Origin: Kaistia dalseonensis
GTDB lineage: Bacteria > Pseudomonadota > Alphaproteobacteria > Rhizobiales > Kaistiaceae
Assembly: GCF_030814715.1 (NCBI RefSeq)
Contig: NZ_JAUSVO010000003.1
Coordinates: forward strand, 248,001 to 312,000
DNA length: 64,000 bases
Direction: 5' to 3'
Shown here: piece by piece, positions 50,332-60,295 of the stretch
Layout: the number at the start of each line of letters is the position of its first letter
Numbering within the stretch: the stretch's first letter is position 1
The notes under the pieces: model-generated
Seen by the model: the letters and a program-made list of their open reading frames with translations, nothing else
Databases searched by the model: none
Told to the model about the DNA's origin: nothing
Position numbers and translations under genes: made by a program

Positions 50332-50647
50332 GACGCTACTGCTTTGTCGCGTTGTCGCGCCAAGACGATCGAGGGCACGACGACACAAGGCGATGCGGCC
50401 CGAGCCGCGAAGGTTGAGCGGAATATAACGGCGATCTTAGCATCTTCAAGGCGAAGCGTCTGTGATCCCAGCCATAGGCCGCCGACGCGTCCCCACCCGG
50501 GGCAGTCGCCGCTCGTTGAAGAAACACATCACCGATTGCCGGAAATAGCTGCAACTCTTACCGAATTGCAATGACGCGCTTAGCCAAAATTTAAGGGGCG
50601 CTCCGTAATCTCTCCTCCGACAAGGTCAGGTTGAGTGTGAGAGTAGA
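50332..50647. other. Intergenic region between mnmA and sciP
   Basis: A 316-bp non-coding gap between divergent genes. The last 70 bp hold a CtrA-like box (listed separately). The left part contains the mnmA leader and TATAAC-like sequences near 50424 but no clear -35 pair. No small gene is supported. Confidence 0.6.
50580..50594 (+). promoter_or_regulatory. CtrA-like box upstream of sciP
   Basis: TTAG-N7-TTAA (50580-50583 and 50591-50594) is one base from the CtrA consensus TTAA-N7-TTAA. It lies 53 bp before the sciP ATG. In Caulobacter sciP is transcribed by CtrA, so the site fits the expected regulation. Confidence 0.55.
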
Positions 50648-50923
50648 ATGACCGAACAGATTCGTCCGCGCGTCAAATACGTGATCGGACCTGACGGCAG
50701 CCCGCTGACGATCGCGGATCTTCCGCCGCGCGACACGAAACGCTGGGTCATCCGGCGTAAGGCGGAAGTCGTGGCGGCCGTGCGCGGGGGACTGCTGAGC
50801 CTCGAGGAGGCATGCCAGCGCTATACGCTGACCGTCGAGGAGTTCATCTCCTGGCAGCAATCGATCGACCGTCACGGTCTCGCGGGCCTTCGCACCACAC
50901 GCATTCAACAATATCGTCAGTAG
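50648..50923 (+). CDS. sciP: CtrA inhibitor SciP (DUF1153)
   Basis: A 91-residue protein with VKYVIGPDGSPLTIADLPP and RWVIRRKAEVVAAVRGGLLS, then EEACQRYTLTVEEFISWQ, the whole DUF1153 domain. The HTH binds CtrA and blocks its promoters in G1 phase. It is conserved across alphaproteobacteria. Followed by a strong terminator. Confidence 0.92.
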   Translation: MTEQIRPRVKYVIGPDGSPLTIADLPPRDTKRWVIRRKAEVVAAVRGGLLSLEEACQRYTLTVEEFISWQQSIDRHGLAGLRTTRIQQYRQ

Positions 50924-50952
50924 TTCGCGTCGAATATACGAGTTCAACTTCG

Positions 50953-50984
50953 AAAGGCCGGCACAGCGCCGGCCTTTCCTTTTT
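50953..50984 (+). terminator. Intrinsic terminator after sciP
   Basis: AAAGGCCGGC (50953-50962), loop ACAGC, GCCGGCCTTT (50968-50977), then CCTTTTT. A 10-bp GC-rich stem with a T-run. It sits between convergent genes and could serve both. Confidence 0.88.
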
Positions 50985-50997
50985 GGCCGACGAGACG

Positions 50998-51699
50998 TCA
51001 GAGCGTCAGGATCTCGCCCACGGCCGGCACCAGCACCGCCGTATCCGAACCCTGCATCGCGTCGACAAAGGCGTCAGCAGTGGCGTCGATCATCGGGAAC
51101 GTGCCGTAATGGCACGGCAGCACCGTCTCGAAGTGGAAGAAGCGCCGGGCCGCCAGCGCCGCCACGGCGCCGCCCATGGTGAAGCGGTCGCCGATCGGCA
51201 GAATGCCGATCTTGGGTTGGTAGATCTCGTCGATCAGCGCCATGTCGGAGAAAATGTCGGTGTCGCCCGCGTGATAGAGCGTCCGTTCGCCCGGCGCACG
51301 GATGACTACGCCATGCGGGTGGCCGAGAGAATGCAGCACGCCGTTCTCGTCCAGAAAGCCCGACGAATGATGCGCGACCGTCAGCGAGACGCGAAAGGCG
51401 CCCTGGTCCGTGGTGCCGCCGGAATTCATCGGATCGACAGCCGGAGCGCCACGGCTGGCAAGAAAGCTGGCGAGATCGGCATCGGCGACGATCTTGGCGC
51501 CGGACGCCTTCGCGATTGCCACGGCGTCACCAACATGATCGCCATGGCCATGCGTCAGCAGAATATGGGTCACGCCCTCGCCCACAGCGGCGACATCGCC
51601 CTTGAAGCTGGGATTGCCCGTGAGAAACGGGTCGATCAGAATGGTCGCGCCGGCGATTTCGATGCGGAAGGCGGAATGGCCGAGCCAGGTCAATTTCAT
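50998..51699 (-). CDS. UPF0173 metal-dependent hydrolase
   Basis: A 233-residue metallo-beta-lactamase-fold protein from ATG 51699 ([15 protein letters not shown]). Metal-binding motif [12 protein letters not shown] (49-60), later [10 protein letters not shown], and CHYGTFP near residue 200. UPF0173 members are widespread; substrate unknown. It diverges from the YqaA-like gene. Confidence 0.86.
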   Translation of the reverse strand: MKLTWLGHSAFRIEIAGATILIDPFLTGNPSFKGDVAAVGEGVTHILLTHGHGDHVGDAVAIAKASGAKIVADADLASFLASRGAPAVDPMNSGGTTDQGAFRVSLTVAHHSSGFLDENGVLHSLGHPHGVVIRAPGERTLYHAGDTDIFSDMALIDEIYQPKIGILPIGDRFTMGGAVAALAARRFFHFETVLPCHYGTFPMIDATADAFVDAMQGSDTAVLVPAVGEILTL

Positions 51700-51824
51700 G
51701 AATGTCATCCTGCTGGTTGTTTTGCATTGCAATATGGCGTGCTATGCCGGTTTGGACAGCCCCCGCGCGGGCGCAAATCACGCTTGATGCAAGCGCCATT
51801 TATGCCGAACTCGTTGGAGGCCAC

Positions 51825-52448
51825 GTGACAGATCTGGAAGCAACCGCGCCGCGATCGGAAAAGCGTGGCTTCATGAAGCGCCTTTTCGACAAGGTCATGG
51901 AGCTTTCCGCAGGCAAGCACGCGCTCTGGCTGCTCGCCGTCGTATCGTTCGCCGAGGCTTCCTTCTTCCCGATTCCGCCGGATCCGGTGCTGGCGGCGAT
52001 CGTGCTGGCCAATCGCAAGCGCGCCTGGGTCGCGGCCCTCGTCTGCACGGCGGCCTCCGTGCTGGGCGGGCTCGCGGGCTATGCCATCGGCGCCGGCCTC
52101 TATGACGTCATCGGCGCGCCGGTGATCGCCTTCTATCATCTGGAGGACGCGTTCCACGCCTTCCAGGCCCGGTTCGAGGAATGGGGCGGATGGATCATCC
52201 TCGCCAAGGGCCTGACGCCGATCCCCTTCAAGCTCGTCACCATCGCCTCGGGCGTGGTGCACCTGAACCTCACCACCTTCGTGTTGGCGAGCCTCCTGAC
52301 ACGCGGCCTGCGCTTCTTCATCGTGGCCGGGCTGTTCTATGCCTTCGGCCCGCAGGCGCGCGCGATCATCGACAAGAATTTCCCGCTGGTGATGCTGATC
52401 GGGACGATCCTCGTCATCCTCGGCTTCGTCGCGATCATCTATATCTGA
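51825..52448 (+). CDS. YqaA/DedA-family membrane protein
   Basis: A 207-residue protein. The GTG at 51825 has GGAGG 4 bases before it; ATG 51873 is a second choice. Membrane helices at about 35-55, 60-85, 100-125, 145-165 and 180-205. [18 protein letters not shown] and [16 protein letters not shown] are DedA/SNARE-associated motifs; the family flips lipids. Followed by ruvX after 7 bases. Confidence 0.82.
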   Translation: MTDLEATAPRSEKRGFMKRLFDKVMELSAGKHALWLLAVVSFAEASFFPIPPDPVLAAIVLANRKRAWVAALVCTAASVLGGLAGYAIGAGLYDVIGAPVIAFYHLEDAFHAFQARFEEWGGWIILAKGLTPIPFKLVTIASGVVHLNLTTFVLASLLTRGLRFFIVAGLFYAFGPQARAIIDKNFPLVMLIGTILVILGFVAIIYI

Positions 52449-52455
52449 GACCGGA

Positions 52456-52953
52456 ATGGCGGGAACCAACGTTACACTGGCCGAGCTGTCGCTGACCCTT
52501 CCGCCGGCTGCGGCGCTGATCGGTCTCGACCTCGGCACCAAGACCATCGGCGTCGCGATATCGGACCTGAGCCGCAACATCGCCTCGCCGCTGGTGCTCA
52601 TCAACCGGCAGAAATTCACCGTCGACGTCGAGGCGCTGCTGAAGATCATCGCCACGCACCGCATCGCGGCGATCATCATCGGCCTGCCGCTCAACATGGA
52701 CGGCTCCGAAGGCCCCCGCGCGCAGGCGACGCGCGCCTTCGTGCGCAACATGCTGCCGAAGATCGAGATCCCGGTCGCCTATTGGGACGAACGGCTCTCG
52801 ACGGTCGCGGTGACGCGGACGCTGATCGAGGCCGACACCAGCCGCAAGCGCCGAGGCGAGCTGGTCGACAAGATGGCTGCGGCCTTCATCCTGCAGGGCG
52901 CGCTCGACCGCCTCGGCCGGATCGAGCGCGATCGCGACGAAGAGGCCGATTAG
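52456..52953 (+). CDS. ruvX: RuvX/YqgF family pre-16S rRNA nuclease
   Basis: A 165-residue RNase-H-like enzyme. [15 protein letters not shown] has the first Asp, [16 protein letters not shown] the GLP motif, [10 protein letters not shown] the Glu and [12 protein letters not shown] the last Asp. It processes the 16S rRNA 5' end in E. coli. It is the last gene of a two-gene operon with the YqaA homologue. Confidence 0.92.
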   Translation: MAGTNVTLAELSLTLPPAAALIGLDLGTKTIGVAISDLSRNIASPLVLINRQKFTVDVEALLKIIATHRIAAIIIGLPLNMDGSEGPRAQATRAFVRNMLPKIEIPVAYWDERLSTVAVTRTLIEADTSRKRRGELVDKMAAAFILQGALDRLGRIERDRDEEAD

Positions 52954-53048
52954 AGCATCGGACCGAAAAGTGGAGTCCGGTTTTCGGATCGATCCGATGC
53001 GAAGACAAAGAGATAGATCGCCACGCATCCGGCAGGACGCAGGGCGAT

Positions 53049-54692
53049 TCAAGCGCGTGGGCAGACATAATCCACGAAGGCGCGCGCATCGAAGCGCGCA
53101 TCCAGCATGCCATAGGTCGAGCGCCACGGCTTGCCGAGGCGTGATTCCAGGAACGCATCGGCGATGACGGCCGGGAAGCGGCGCCGCAGGGCGGCGGCCG
53201 CGACGGTCATGGCCAACTGCTCCGTCAGGATGCGGGCCGAGCCCTCATCGGCCAGCGCCACGGCGGTGGCCGCGCGCAGCACGTTCAGCGTCGAGCGGGC
53301 GGCCTGGCCGAGCCCGTCCTCGATCACGCGCAGGACGGCCTCCAGCGGATCGGAGGAGCGGCGCAGCACGCGCATCACGTCGAGGCCGAGAATATTGCCG
53401 GGGCCATCCATCAGCGGCAGCGCCATCGCATCGCGATACATCCGCGCCAGCGGGTTCTCCTCGACATAGGCATTGCCGCCGGCGCATTCGATCGCCTCGG
53501 CGATGATGGACGGCGTGACCTTGGTGATCCAGTATTTGACGACGGGCGTCATCAGCCGGGCAAATGCCGCCTCGACCGGATTATCGTGGCTGCGATCAAT
53601 CGCCTCGGCCAAGCGGAAGACGAGCGCGGTTGCGGCCGTCACGTCGAGCGCCATGTCGGCCAGCACGCGCGTCATCAGCGGCTGGTCGATCAGCGGCGCG
53701 CCGAAGGCACGGCGATGCCGCGCCGCATGGACCGCATCCGCCAGCGCCGCGCGCGCTAGGCCAGCCGACGTCATGGCGGCATCGAGGCGGGTGAGCGTCA
53801 CGGTCTCGGCGATGGTCGAGACGCCACGCCCGACCTCGCCGACGAGATAGCCCGTCGTGCCGGGAAATTCGATCTCGGCGGCCGCGTTGGAGCGCATGCC
53901 GAGCTTGTCCTTGAGGCGGATCAGCCGGATCGGATTGCGCTTGCCGTCCGGCAGGAAGCGCGGCACGAGGAAGAAAGAAAGCCCCTCCAGCGTCTGGGCC
54001 AGCACGAGAAGGGCGTCGCTCATCGGCGCGGAGACGAACCATTTATGGCCGATGATGCGATGCGTGCCGTCGCTGGTCGGGTCTGCCCGCGTCGAACTGG
54101 AGCGAAGGTCTGAGCCGCCCTGCTTCTCGGTCGTCGCGAAGGCGAAGAGCGCCCCCGTTTTCTGCGCGGTCGGCAGCACGCGCGAATCATAGCGCCGCGA
54201 GCGCACCATCGGCAGCCAGGTCTCGGCGAGCGCCGGGGCATGGGCGAGTGCCGCGACACCAGCGCTCGTGGTCGACATCGGGCCGAGATGGCCCGCCTCG
54301 ACCTGCGCCGTCATGTAAATGCGCGCGCCACGCGCGACCGAACGCACGCTCGATTCGTCGCCGCTCGCATCCCAGATCGAGGCCTGCAGGCCGGCCGCGA
54401 CGCTCCGGCGCATCAGCGCGTGATAAGCGGGGTGGAACTCGACGAGATCGGCGCGCCGGCCGAGCGCGTCATGCGTCTTCAGCGTCGGAGACGCCGTATT
54501 GGCGAGCCGCGCGAGATCGCTCATCTCGGCCGTTCCCCACTGGCTGCCATGGGTCGAAAGACCATCGACAACCGGCTGCGGCAATCCCTCAACCAGCGCC
54601 GCGAGCACGGGATCGGACGCATAGAGGTTCACACCGACGCGCGGCGAAACCTGATTGCCGACCTCATGCGTCTCGAAATCCAGCGAAACCAT
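53049..54692 (-). CDS. aidB: AidB-like acyl-CoA dehydrogenase
   Basis: A 547-residue protein from ATG 54692. Marks of AidB: FHPAYHALMRRSVA, TTEKQGGSDLRSSSTRA, IIGHKWFVSAPMSDAL, LVPRFLPDGKRNPIRL and GGNAYVEENPLARMYRD. The C-terminal part is the AidB DNA-binding region, with basic residues. AidB binds FAD and DNA and protects against alkylation. Length is near that of E. coli AidB (541). Confidence 0.88.
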   Translation of the reverse strand: MVSLDFETHEVGNQVSPRVGVNLYASDPVLAALVEGLPQPVVDGLSTHGSQWGTAEMSDLARLANTASPTLKTHDALGRRADLVEFHPAYHALMRRSVAAGLQASIWDASGDESSVRSVARGARIYMTAQVEAGHLGPMSTTSAGVAALAHAPALAETWLPMVRSRRYDSRVLPTAQKTGALFAFATTEKQGGSDLRSSSTRADPTSDGTHRIIGHKWFVSAPMSDALLVLAQTLEGLSFFLVPRFLPDGKRNPIRLIRLKDKLGMRSNAAAEIEFPGTTGYLVGEVGRGVSTIAETVTLTRLDAAMTSAGLARAALADAVHAARHRRAFGAPLIDQPLMTRVLADMALDVTAATALVFRLAEAIDRSHDNPVEAAFARLMTPVVKYWITKVTPSIIAEAIECAGGNAYVEENPLARMYRDAMALPLMDGPGNILGLDVMRVLRRSSDPLEAVLRVIEDGLGQAARSTLNVLRAATAVALADEGSARILTEQLAMTVAAAALRRRFPAVIADAFLESRLGKPWRSTYGMLDARFDARAFVDYVCPRA

Positions 54693-54813
54693 GCCGCTCC
54701 CAGCCCCGTCCAAACATCGCGCGACTATGTCCCGCTCAGGTTAATAGGGGGAAAAGGCGCAAGTGTCTCTCTCCTCACGCACAATCGGCGGATTTGGCAT
54801 CGATGCGGCGGTT

Positions 54814-57177
54814 TTACCGCCGCTTCGGCCCGGGCCGGCCCTTGGGCGGCAGCGACGGACGGCCGGGTGGACGGCGAAATCCGCGCTCGGTGACCTTGCG
54901 CGCGCCCTTGGGCAGGATCTTGCCATCCGACAGCAATTCGAATCTGAGCGCGCCTGCGACCGGGGCGACTTCGACGAGCTTGACCTCGACGCGGTCGCCG
55001 AGCTGGTACATCTCGCCGTAGCGTGCGCCGATCACGGCGTGGCGCGCCTCGTCATATTCGTAGAAATCCGAGCCGACGCCGCTCATCGGCACGAAGCCAT
55101 CGGCATTGGTCTCGTCGAGCTTGACGAAGAGGCCCGAACGAGTGACGCCGGCGATGCGGCCCTGGAAGCTCGCGCCGATGCGATCGGCGAGCCAATGCGC
55201 CACGAGACGATCGATCGTCTCGCGCTCGGCCGCCATGGCGCGGCGCTCGGCGCCCGAAATCTCCTGGGCGATCGCCTCCAGCTCGGTCTCAATGCCGTCC
55301 TGCAACCCACCCTCGCCCATTTCGAGCGAGCGGATCAGCGCGCGATGTACGATGAGATCGGCATAGCGACGGATCGGCGAGGTGAAATGGGCGTAGCGGC
55401 GAAGATTGAGGCCGAAATGGCCGATATTCTCCGGGCTGTAGACGGCCTGGCTCTGCGAGCGCAGCACGACCTCGTTCACGACAGCGGCGTGCTCGCTCTC
55501 CTTCACCTTCTCCAGGATCAGGTTGAAATGGCTCGGCCTGAGATTGCCGCTCTTCGGCAGGTTCATCTCGATCGAGGTGAGAAACTGCCGCAGGGCTTCG
55601 AGCTTGGCGAGCGAAGGCGCGTCGTGGACGCGATAGACCAGTGGCGATTTCCGCCGCTCCAGCGTTTCCGCCGCCGCGACATTCGCCTGGATCATGAACT
55701 CTTCGACGAGCTTGTGCGCGTCGAGGCGCTCCGGCACGATGATCTTCTCGATCGCGCCATCCGCGCCGACGATCACCTTGCGCTCGGGCAGATCGAGATC
55801 GAGCGGCTCGCGATTGTCGCGCCCGCGCTTCATGATCTCATAGGCGGCCCAGAGCGGCTTCAGGACGGGTTCGAGCAGCGGGCCGGTCTTGTCGTCGGGC
55901 CGGCCGTCGATCGCCGCCTGCGCCTGCGGATAGGCGAGCTTCGCGGCCGAGCGCATCATGATGCGCTGGAACCAGTGGAACTTCTTCTTGCCTTCGGCGG
56001 TGAACTGCATCTTCACCGCGATGGCCGGACGATCCTCGCCCTCGCGCAACGAGCAGAGATCGTTCGAGATCCGCTCCGGCAGCATCGGCACGACACGGTC
56101 GGGGAAATAGACCGAATTGCCGCGCCGCAAAGCCTCGCGGTCGAGGGGCGAATTGGGGCGGACGTACCAGGCGACATCGGCGATCGCCACGGAGACCAGA
56201 TAACCGCCGGGATTCTCCGGATCGGGGTCCGGCTCGGCAAAGACCGCGTCGTCATGGTCCTTGGCGTCGGCCGGATCGATGGTGACGAGCGGGATATGGC
56301 GCCAGTCCTCGCGTCCCGCGAGCGGCGCCGGCCTGGCCTTTTCGGCGGCTTCGAGAACCTGGGTCGGGAAGATGTAGGGAATGTCGTGCGCGTGAATGGC
56401 GATCATGCTGACCGCCTTCTCGCTCGTCATCTCGCCGATGACTTCGCCGACCCGGGCGCGGGCGAGACCATAGCGCCCGAGGCGCTTCACCTCGACGGCG
56501 ACGAGATCGCCATCCTTGGCGCCATTCATGTCGTCGGGATCGACCAAAAACTCTTTCTGCTTGCGATCGACCGGCTCGACCCGCGCGCCACCGCCCGGCG
56601 TCACACGGATCACGCCCAGCGTCGAAGCGGGCCGCTTCTCCAGGACCTTTATGATCCGCCCGGTATAGGCGAATTCGAGCTCGTCCTTGGTCGCGGGATC
56701 GACATGGGCGAGGATGCGGTCACCAATGCCGGGTGCCGGCACGATCGGCTTGCCCTTGCCCTGCACGAGCAGCACGCGCGGCGGACCGGCATGGTCGGCA
56801 TCCCAATTGACCGGCTGGGCGACGAAATCGCCATCGGCATCGCGATCGACGATGTTGAGCACGCTGACGGCCGGAAGGTCGCCGACGCGGGTCAGGCGCT
56901 TCTGGCGCTTTTCGACGAGGCCATCCTCGCCGAGTTCCTTCAGCATGCGTTTGAGCGCGATCCGCGCGCCGCCGGAAATGCCGAAGGCCTTCGCGATCTC
57001 GCGCTTTCCGGCCTGGCCGGGATGTTCGGCGATGAAGGTCAGGAGCTGTTCGCGCGTCGGCATCCCGTTGGCGGGCGGCGGCTCGACGGGCGCGACGACC
57101 TTGGAACGCGTCGCGTGTCGCGCGCCGGGCGTCCTGGTCTTGGTGGGCTTTGTGGGAGTGTCTGGCGTCTTGGCCAA
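54814..57177 (-). CDS. rnr: Ribonuclease R
   Basis: A 787-residue exoribonuclease. I chose a TTG at 57177 (MAKTPDTPTKPTK); ATG 57063 is another possibility, and no strong ribosome site decides. N-terminal winged helix (REQLLTFIAEHPGQAG), cold-shock domains with IVPAPGIGDRILAHV, catalytic RNB domain with TIDPADAKDHDDAVFAE (metal-binding Asp cluster) and ALRRGNSVYFPDRVVPM, then the S1 domain and a basic tail. It degrades structured RNA. Confidence 0.92.
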   Translation of the reverse strand: MAKTPDTPTKPTKTRTPGARHATRSKVVAPVEPPPANGMPTREQLLTFIAEHPGQAGKREIAKAFGISGGARIALKRMLKELGEDGLVEKRQKRLTRVGDLPAVSVLNIVDRDADGDFVAQPVNWDADHAGPPRVLLVQGKGKPIVPAPGIGDRILAHVDPATKDELEFAYTGRIIKVLEKRPASTLGVIRVTPGGGARVEPVDRKQKEFLVDPDDMNGAKDGDLVAVEVKRLGRYGLARARVGEVIGEMTSEKAVSMIAIHAHDIPYIFPTQVLEAAEKARPAPLAGREDWRHIPLVTIDPADAKDHDDAVFAEPDPDPENPGGYLVSVAIADVAWYVRPNSPLDREALRRGNSVYFPDRVVPMLPERISNDLCSLREGEDRPAIAVKMQFTAEGKKKFHWFQRIMMRSAAKLAYPQAQAAIDGRPDDKTGPLLEPVLKPLWAAYEIMKRGRDNREPLDLDLPERKVIVGADGAIEKIIVPERLDAHKLVEEFMIQANVAAAETLERRKSPLVYRVHDAPSLAKLEALRQFLTSIEMNLPKSGNLRPSHFNLILEKVKESEHAAVVNEVVLRSQSQAVYSPENIGHFGLNLRRYAHFTSPIRRYADLIVHRALIRSLEMGEGGLQDGIETELEAIAQEISGAERRAMAAERETIDRLVAHWLADRIGASFQGRIAGVTRSGLFVKLDETNADGFVPMSGVGSDFYEYDEARHAVIGARYGEMYQLGDRVEVKLVEVAPVAGALRFELLSDGKILPKGARKVTERGFRRPPGRPSLPPKGRPGPKRR

Positions 57178-57302
57178 GTAATTAATGTCCAGTTCGGAAA
57201 TGCGGGTCGGGGGCCAATCGCCCCCGCCGCCTCTCCCCATCGGGAGAGGGTAAAGAATGGCCGGCCCTGCCTCATCTGGCAACTGCCGGCATGGGAGGCG
57301 CC

Positions 57303-57346
57303 CTATTCGGCGGACGCCTTCTTGCTATTCGGCGGACGCCTTCTTG
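57303..57346. repeat. 22-bp tandem duplication at the end of topA
   Basis: Two exact direct copies of a 22-bp unit, 57303-57324 and 57325-57346. The inner copy encodes the last residues KKASAE and stop of topA; the outer copy lies just after the stop. A simple slippage duplication that includes the stop codon. Confidence 0.85.
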
Positions 57347-60009
57347 GCGGCGGCCTTCTTGGCCGGCGCTTTCGCAGTCGTCGCCTTCTTGACCGCGGGA
57401 GCCTTGGCGGCAGTCGCCTTGGCAGCGGCCTTCGGCTTGGTGGCGCGCGCCTTGGGCGCCGGTGCCTTGCCGGCCTTCTCGGCGATCAACGCAACCGCCG
57501 CATCCAGCGTCACCGATTCCGGCGGCAGGGTCTTCGGCAATGTGGCGTTGACGGCGCCATGCTTGACATAGGGACCGTATTTGCCGGCATGCACCGTGAC
57601 CGGCCCGCCTAATGTCGGGTGGTCGCCCAGCGTCTTCAAGGGTTCGGCACCGGCGCGCGCCGGTCGCCCGCCACGCGCGGCCTTCTCGGCGATGACCGAG
57701 ACGGCGCGGTTGAGTCCGACGGTGAAGACCTCGTCGACGCTGTCGAGATTGGCATATTTGCCGTCGTGCAGAACGAAGGGGCCGTAGCGCCCGATGCCGG
57801 CCTGGATCGGCTTGCCGTCCTCCGGATGCAAGCCGACTTCGCGCGGCAGCGCCAGCAGCGACAGCGCCTTTTCAAGGTCGATGCTCGCCGCCTCCCAGCC
57901 CTTGGGCAGGCTGGAACGCTTCGGCTTTTCCTTGCCCTCGGCCTCGCCGAGCTGAACATAGGCGCCGAAGCGGCCCGAGCGCAGCGTCACGTCGAGGCCG
58001 GTTTCCGGGTCCTTGCCGAGCACCTTGGTGCCATCGACGCCGAGCACGGCGCCGTTTTCACCGCCCTCGCCGGGCGAAGCCTCGTCGCCCTGCGCCACGA
58101 GCTGGCGCGTATAGCGGCATTCGGGATAGTTCGAGCAGCCGATGAAGGCGCCGAACTTGCCGAGCTTCAGCGAAAGCTTGCCTGTGCCGCAATTCGGGCA
58201 GGCGCGCGGATCGCCGCCGTCGGCGCGTTCCGGGAAGATATGCGGGCCGAGCAGATCATTGAGCGCGTCGAGCACCTGCGTGACGCGCAGATCCTTGGTC
58301 TCGCCGACATTGGCCGAGAATTGCTGCCAGAATTCGCGCAGCACGTCCTTCCACGCAATCTCGCCGGCCGAGATCTGGTCGAGCTTTTCCTCGAGATCCG
58401 CCGTGAAATCATATTCGACGTAACGAGCGAAGAAGCTCTGCAGGAAGGCAGTGACCAGCCTGCCCTTGTCCTCGGGAACGAGACGCTTCTTCTCGATCTT
58501 CACATATTCGCGGTCGCGCAGAACGGTCAGCGTCGCGGCATAGGTCGAGGGCCGGCCGATGCCGAGCTCTTCCATGCGCTTGACCAGCGTCGCCTCGCTA
58601 TAGCGCGGCGGCGGCTCGGTGAAATGCTGGTTGGCCTCGATGGCGCGCTTCTCCAGCGTCTCGCCCTTTTCGATGCGCGGCAGGCGGCCGTCCTCCTCGT
58701 CGCCCTCCTCGTCCTTGTCCTCATTATAGAGGGCGAGGAAGCCATCGAATGTCAGCACCTGGCCGGAGGCGCGCAGATCGAGCTTGCGCCCGCCGGCCTC
58801 GACCAGAATGTCGACGCTGGTGCGCTGCAATTCGGCCGATTCCATCTGGCTCGCCACGGTGCGCTTCCAGATCAGCTCATAGAGCCTGGCCTGGTCGGCA
58901 TCGAGATGGCGCGAGACCTCGCGCGGACGGCGGCTCGGATCCGTCGGGCGGATCGCCTCATGCGCCTCCTGGGCGTTCTTGGCCTTGACCTGATAACGGC
59001 GCGGCGCATCGGGCAGATGGCGCGGCGAGAAATCCTGCCCGATCACGCCACGGAGCGCGACGACCGCCTCCGGCGCCATGTCGACACCGTCGGTTCGCAT
59101 ATAGGTGATGAGACCAACCGTCTCGCCGCCAATATCGACGCCCTCGTAAAGGCGCTGCGCGATCTGCATGGTGCGGTTCGGCGCGAAGCCGAGCTTGCGG
59201 CTCGCTTCCTGCTGCAAGGTCGAGGTGGTGAACGGCGCGAAGGGATGACGCTTGGCCGGCTTCGATTCGACATCGGCCACCGTATAGCGGCCGGCATCGA
59301 GCGCCTGGCGGAAGGCCTCCGCCTCCTCGGCCGTGCCGACATCGAGGCGGGCGATCTTCTTGCCGTCGGCGCCGACGAGGCGGGCTTCGAACTCGTCGCC
59401 GCGCGGCGTCGCGAGGCGGGCGACCAGCGACCAGTATTCGCGGCGCTTGAAGCTCTCGATCTCGCTCTCGCGATCGCAGACCAGGCGAAGCGCCACGGAC
59501 TGGACACGACCGGCCGAACGCGCGCCGGGCAGCTTGCGCCACAAGACCGGGGAGAGCGTGAAGCCGACCAGATAGTCGAGCGCGCGGCGCGCCAGATAGG
59601 CATCGACCAGCGCCTCGTCGATCGGCCGCGGATTCTTCATCGCCTCGAGGACGGCCTGCTTGGTGATCGCGTTGAAGACCACGCGCTCGACCGGCTTGTC
59701 CTTGAGGGCGCGCTTCTGCTTCAACACTTCCAGGACGTGCCAGGAGATGGCCTCACCCTCGCGATCCGGATCGGTTGCGAGAATGATGCGGTCGGCCGTC
59801 TTCGCCATGGCCGCCATTTCGGTGAGCCGCTTGGCCGATTTCGGATCGGCCTCCCAGCTCATCGCGAAATCCTCGTCCGGCAGGACCGAGCCATCCTTCG
59901 ACGGCAGATCACGGACATGGCCATAGGACGCCACGACCTGATAGGCCGAGCCCAGATATTTGTTGATCGTTTTCGCCTTTGCAGGCGATTCCACGATGAC
60001 GAGATTCAT
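57325..60009 (-). CDS. topA: DNA topoisomerase I
   Basis: A 894-residue type IA enzyme from ATG 60009 (MNLVIVESPAKAKTI). TOPRIM part with ATDPDREGEAISW (78-90) and catalytic Tyr303 in ITYMRTDGVDM. One complete zinc module (CPNCGTGKLSL ... CSNYPEC) and further C-terminal repeats without Cys. The last 50 residues are Lys/Ala-rich, a feature of alpha- and actinobacterial enzymes. It relaxes negative supercoils. dprA and rnr flank it. Confidence 0.95.
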   Translation of the reverse strand: MNLVIVESPAKAKTINKYLGSAYQVVASYGHVRDLPSKDGSVLPDEDFAMSWEADPKSAKRLTEMAAMAKTADRIILATDPDREGEAISWHVLEVLKQKRALKDKPVERVVFNAITKQAVLEAMKNPRPIDEALVDAYLARRALDYLVGFTLSPVLWRKLPGARSAGRVQSVALRLVCDRESEIESFKRREYWSLVARLATPRGDEFEARLVGADGKKIARLDVGTAEEAEAFRQALDAGRYTVADVESKPAKRHPFAPFTTSTLQQEASRKLGFAPNRTMQIAQRLYEGVDIGGETVGLITYMRTDGVDMAPEAVVALRGVIGQDFSPRHLPDAPRRYQVKAKNAQEAHEAIRPTDPSRRPREVSRHLDADQARLYELIWKRTVASQMESAELQRTSVDILVEAGGRKLDLRASGQVLTFDGFLALYNEDKDEEGDEEDGRLPRIEKGETLEKRAIEANQHFTEPPPRYSEATLVKRMEELGIGRPSTYAATLTVLRDREYVKIEKKRLVPEDKGRLVTAFLQSFFARYVEYDFTADLEEKLDQISAGEIAWKDVLREFWQQFSANVGETKDLRVTQVLDALNDLLGPHIFPERADGGDPRACPNCGTGKLSLKLGKFGAFIGCSNYPECRYTRQLVAQGDEASPGEGGENGAVLGVDGTKVLGKDPETGLDVTLRSGRFGAYVQLGEAEGKEKPKRSSLPKGWEAASIDLEKALSLLALPREVGLHPEDGKPIQAGIGRYGPFVLHDGKYANLDSVDEVFTVGLNRAVSVIAEKAARGGRPARAGAEPLKTLGDHPTLGGPVTVHAGKYGPYVKHGAVNATLPKTLPPESVTLDAAVALIAEKAGKAPAPKARATKPKAAAKATAAKAPAVKKATTAKAPAKKAAAKKASAE

Positions 60010-60208
60010 TAATGCCATTTACGAACAGGCCGGAGGAGCGACGACGCCCAAGCCAGCGGAAATTGAAAACGTGACTGCGAGGCCACCCCGCTGCCACAGG
60101 GGGCGGGATCGGGCAGGACAATCCGGGAAAGCACCCGGCCTGTCAATCAAGCGGCGGAAACACAACCTGATTGCTCCCTATGATTGTATTTATCCATAGA
60201 CGCAACTA

Positions 60209-60238
60209 TTGATGAATGTGCCCGTCAAGTCCTATAGT
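60209..60238 (+). promoter_or_regulatory. Promoter of the 60296-60538 gene
   Basis: TTGATG (60209-60214), 18-bp spacer, TATAGT (60233-60238). About 57 bp before the ATG at 60296. The rest of the gap 60019-60295 holds no gene. Confidence 0.55.
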
Positions 60239-60295
60239 GCCGATGGCTGATTCAAGCAGCCGATGGCCTTGGGCGGCGACGGGTTCGGGGGAACG

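Noticed and set aside
48547-50574. 675-residue plus-strand frame over the methyltransferase and mnmA
   Set aside because: It crosses two recognised genes and their gap on the other strand, which no real gene would do.
54763-57612. 949-residue plus-strand frame opposite rnr
   Set aside because: It is an antisense shadow of a clear ribonuclease R gene in GC-rich DNA and has no protein-like motifs.
57619-60012. 797-residue plus-strand frame opposite topA
   Set aside because: Antisense to a well-conserved topoisomerase; Arg/Ala/Asp-rich composition typical of shadows.
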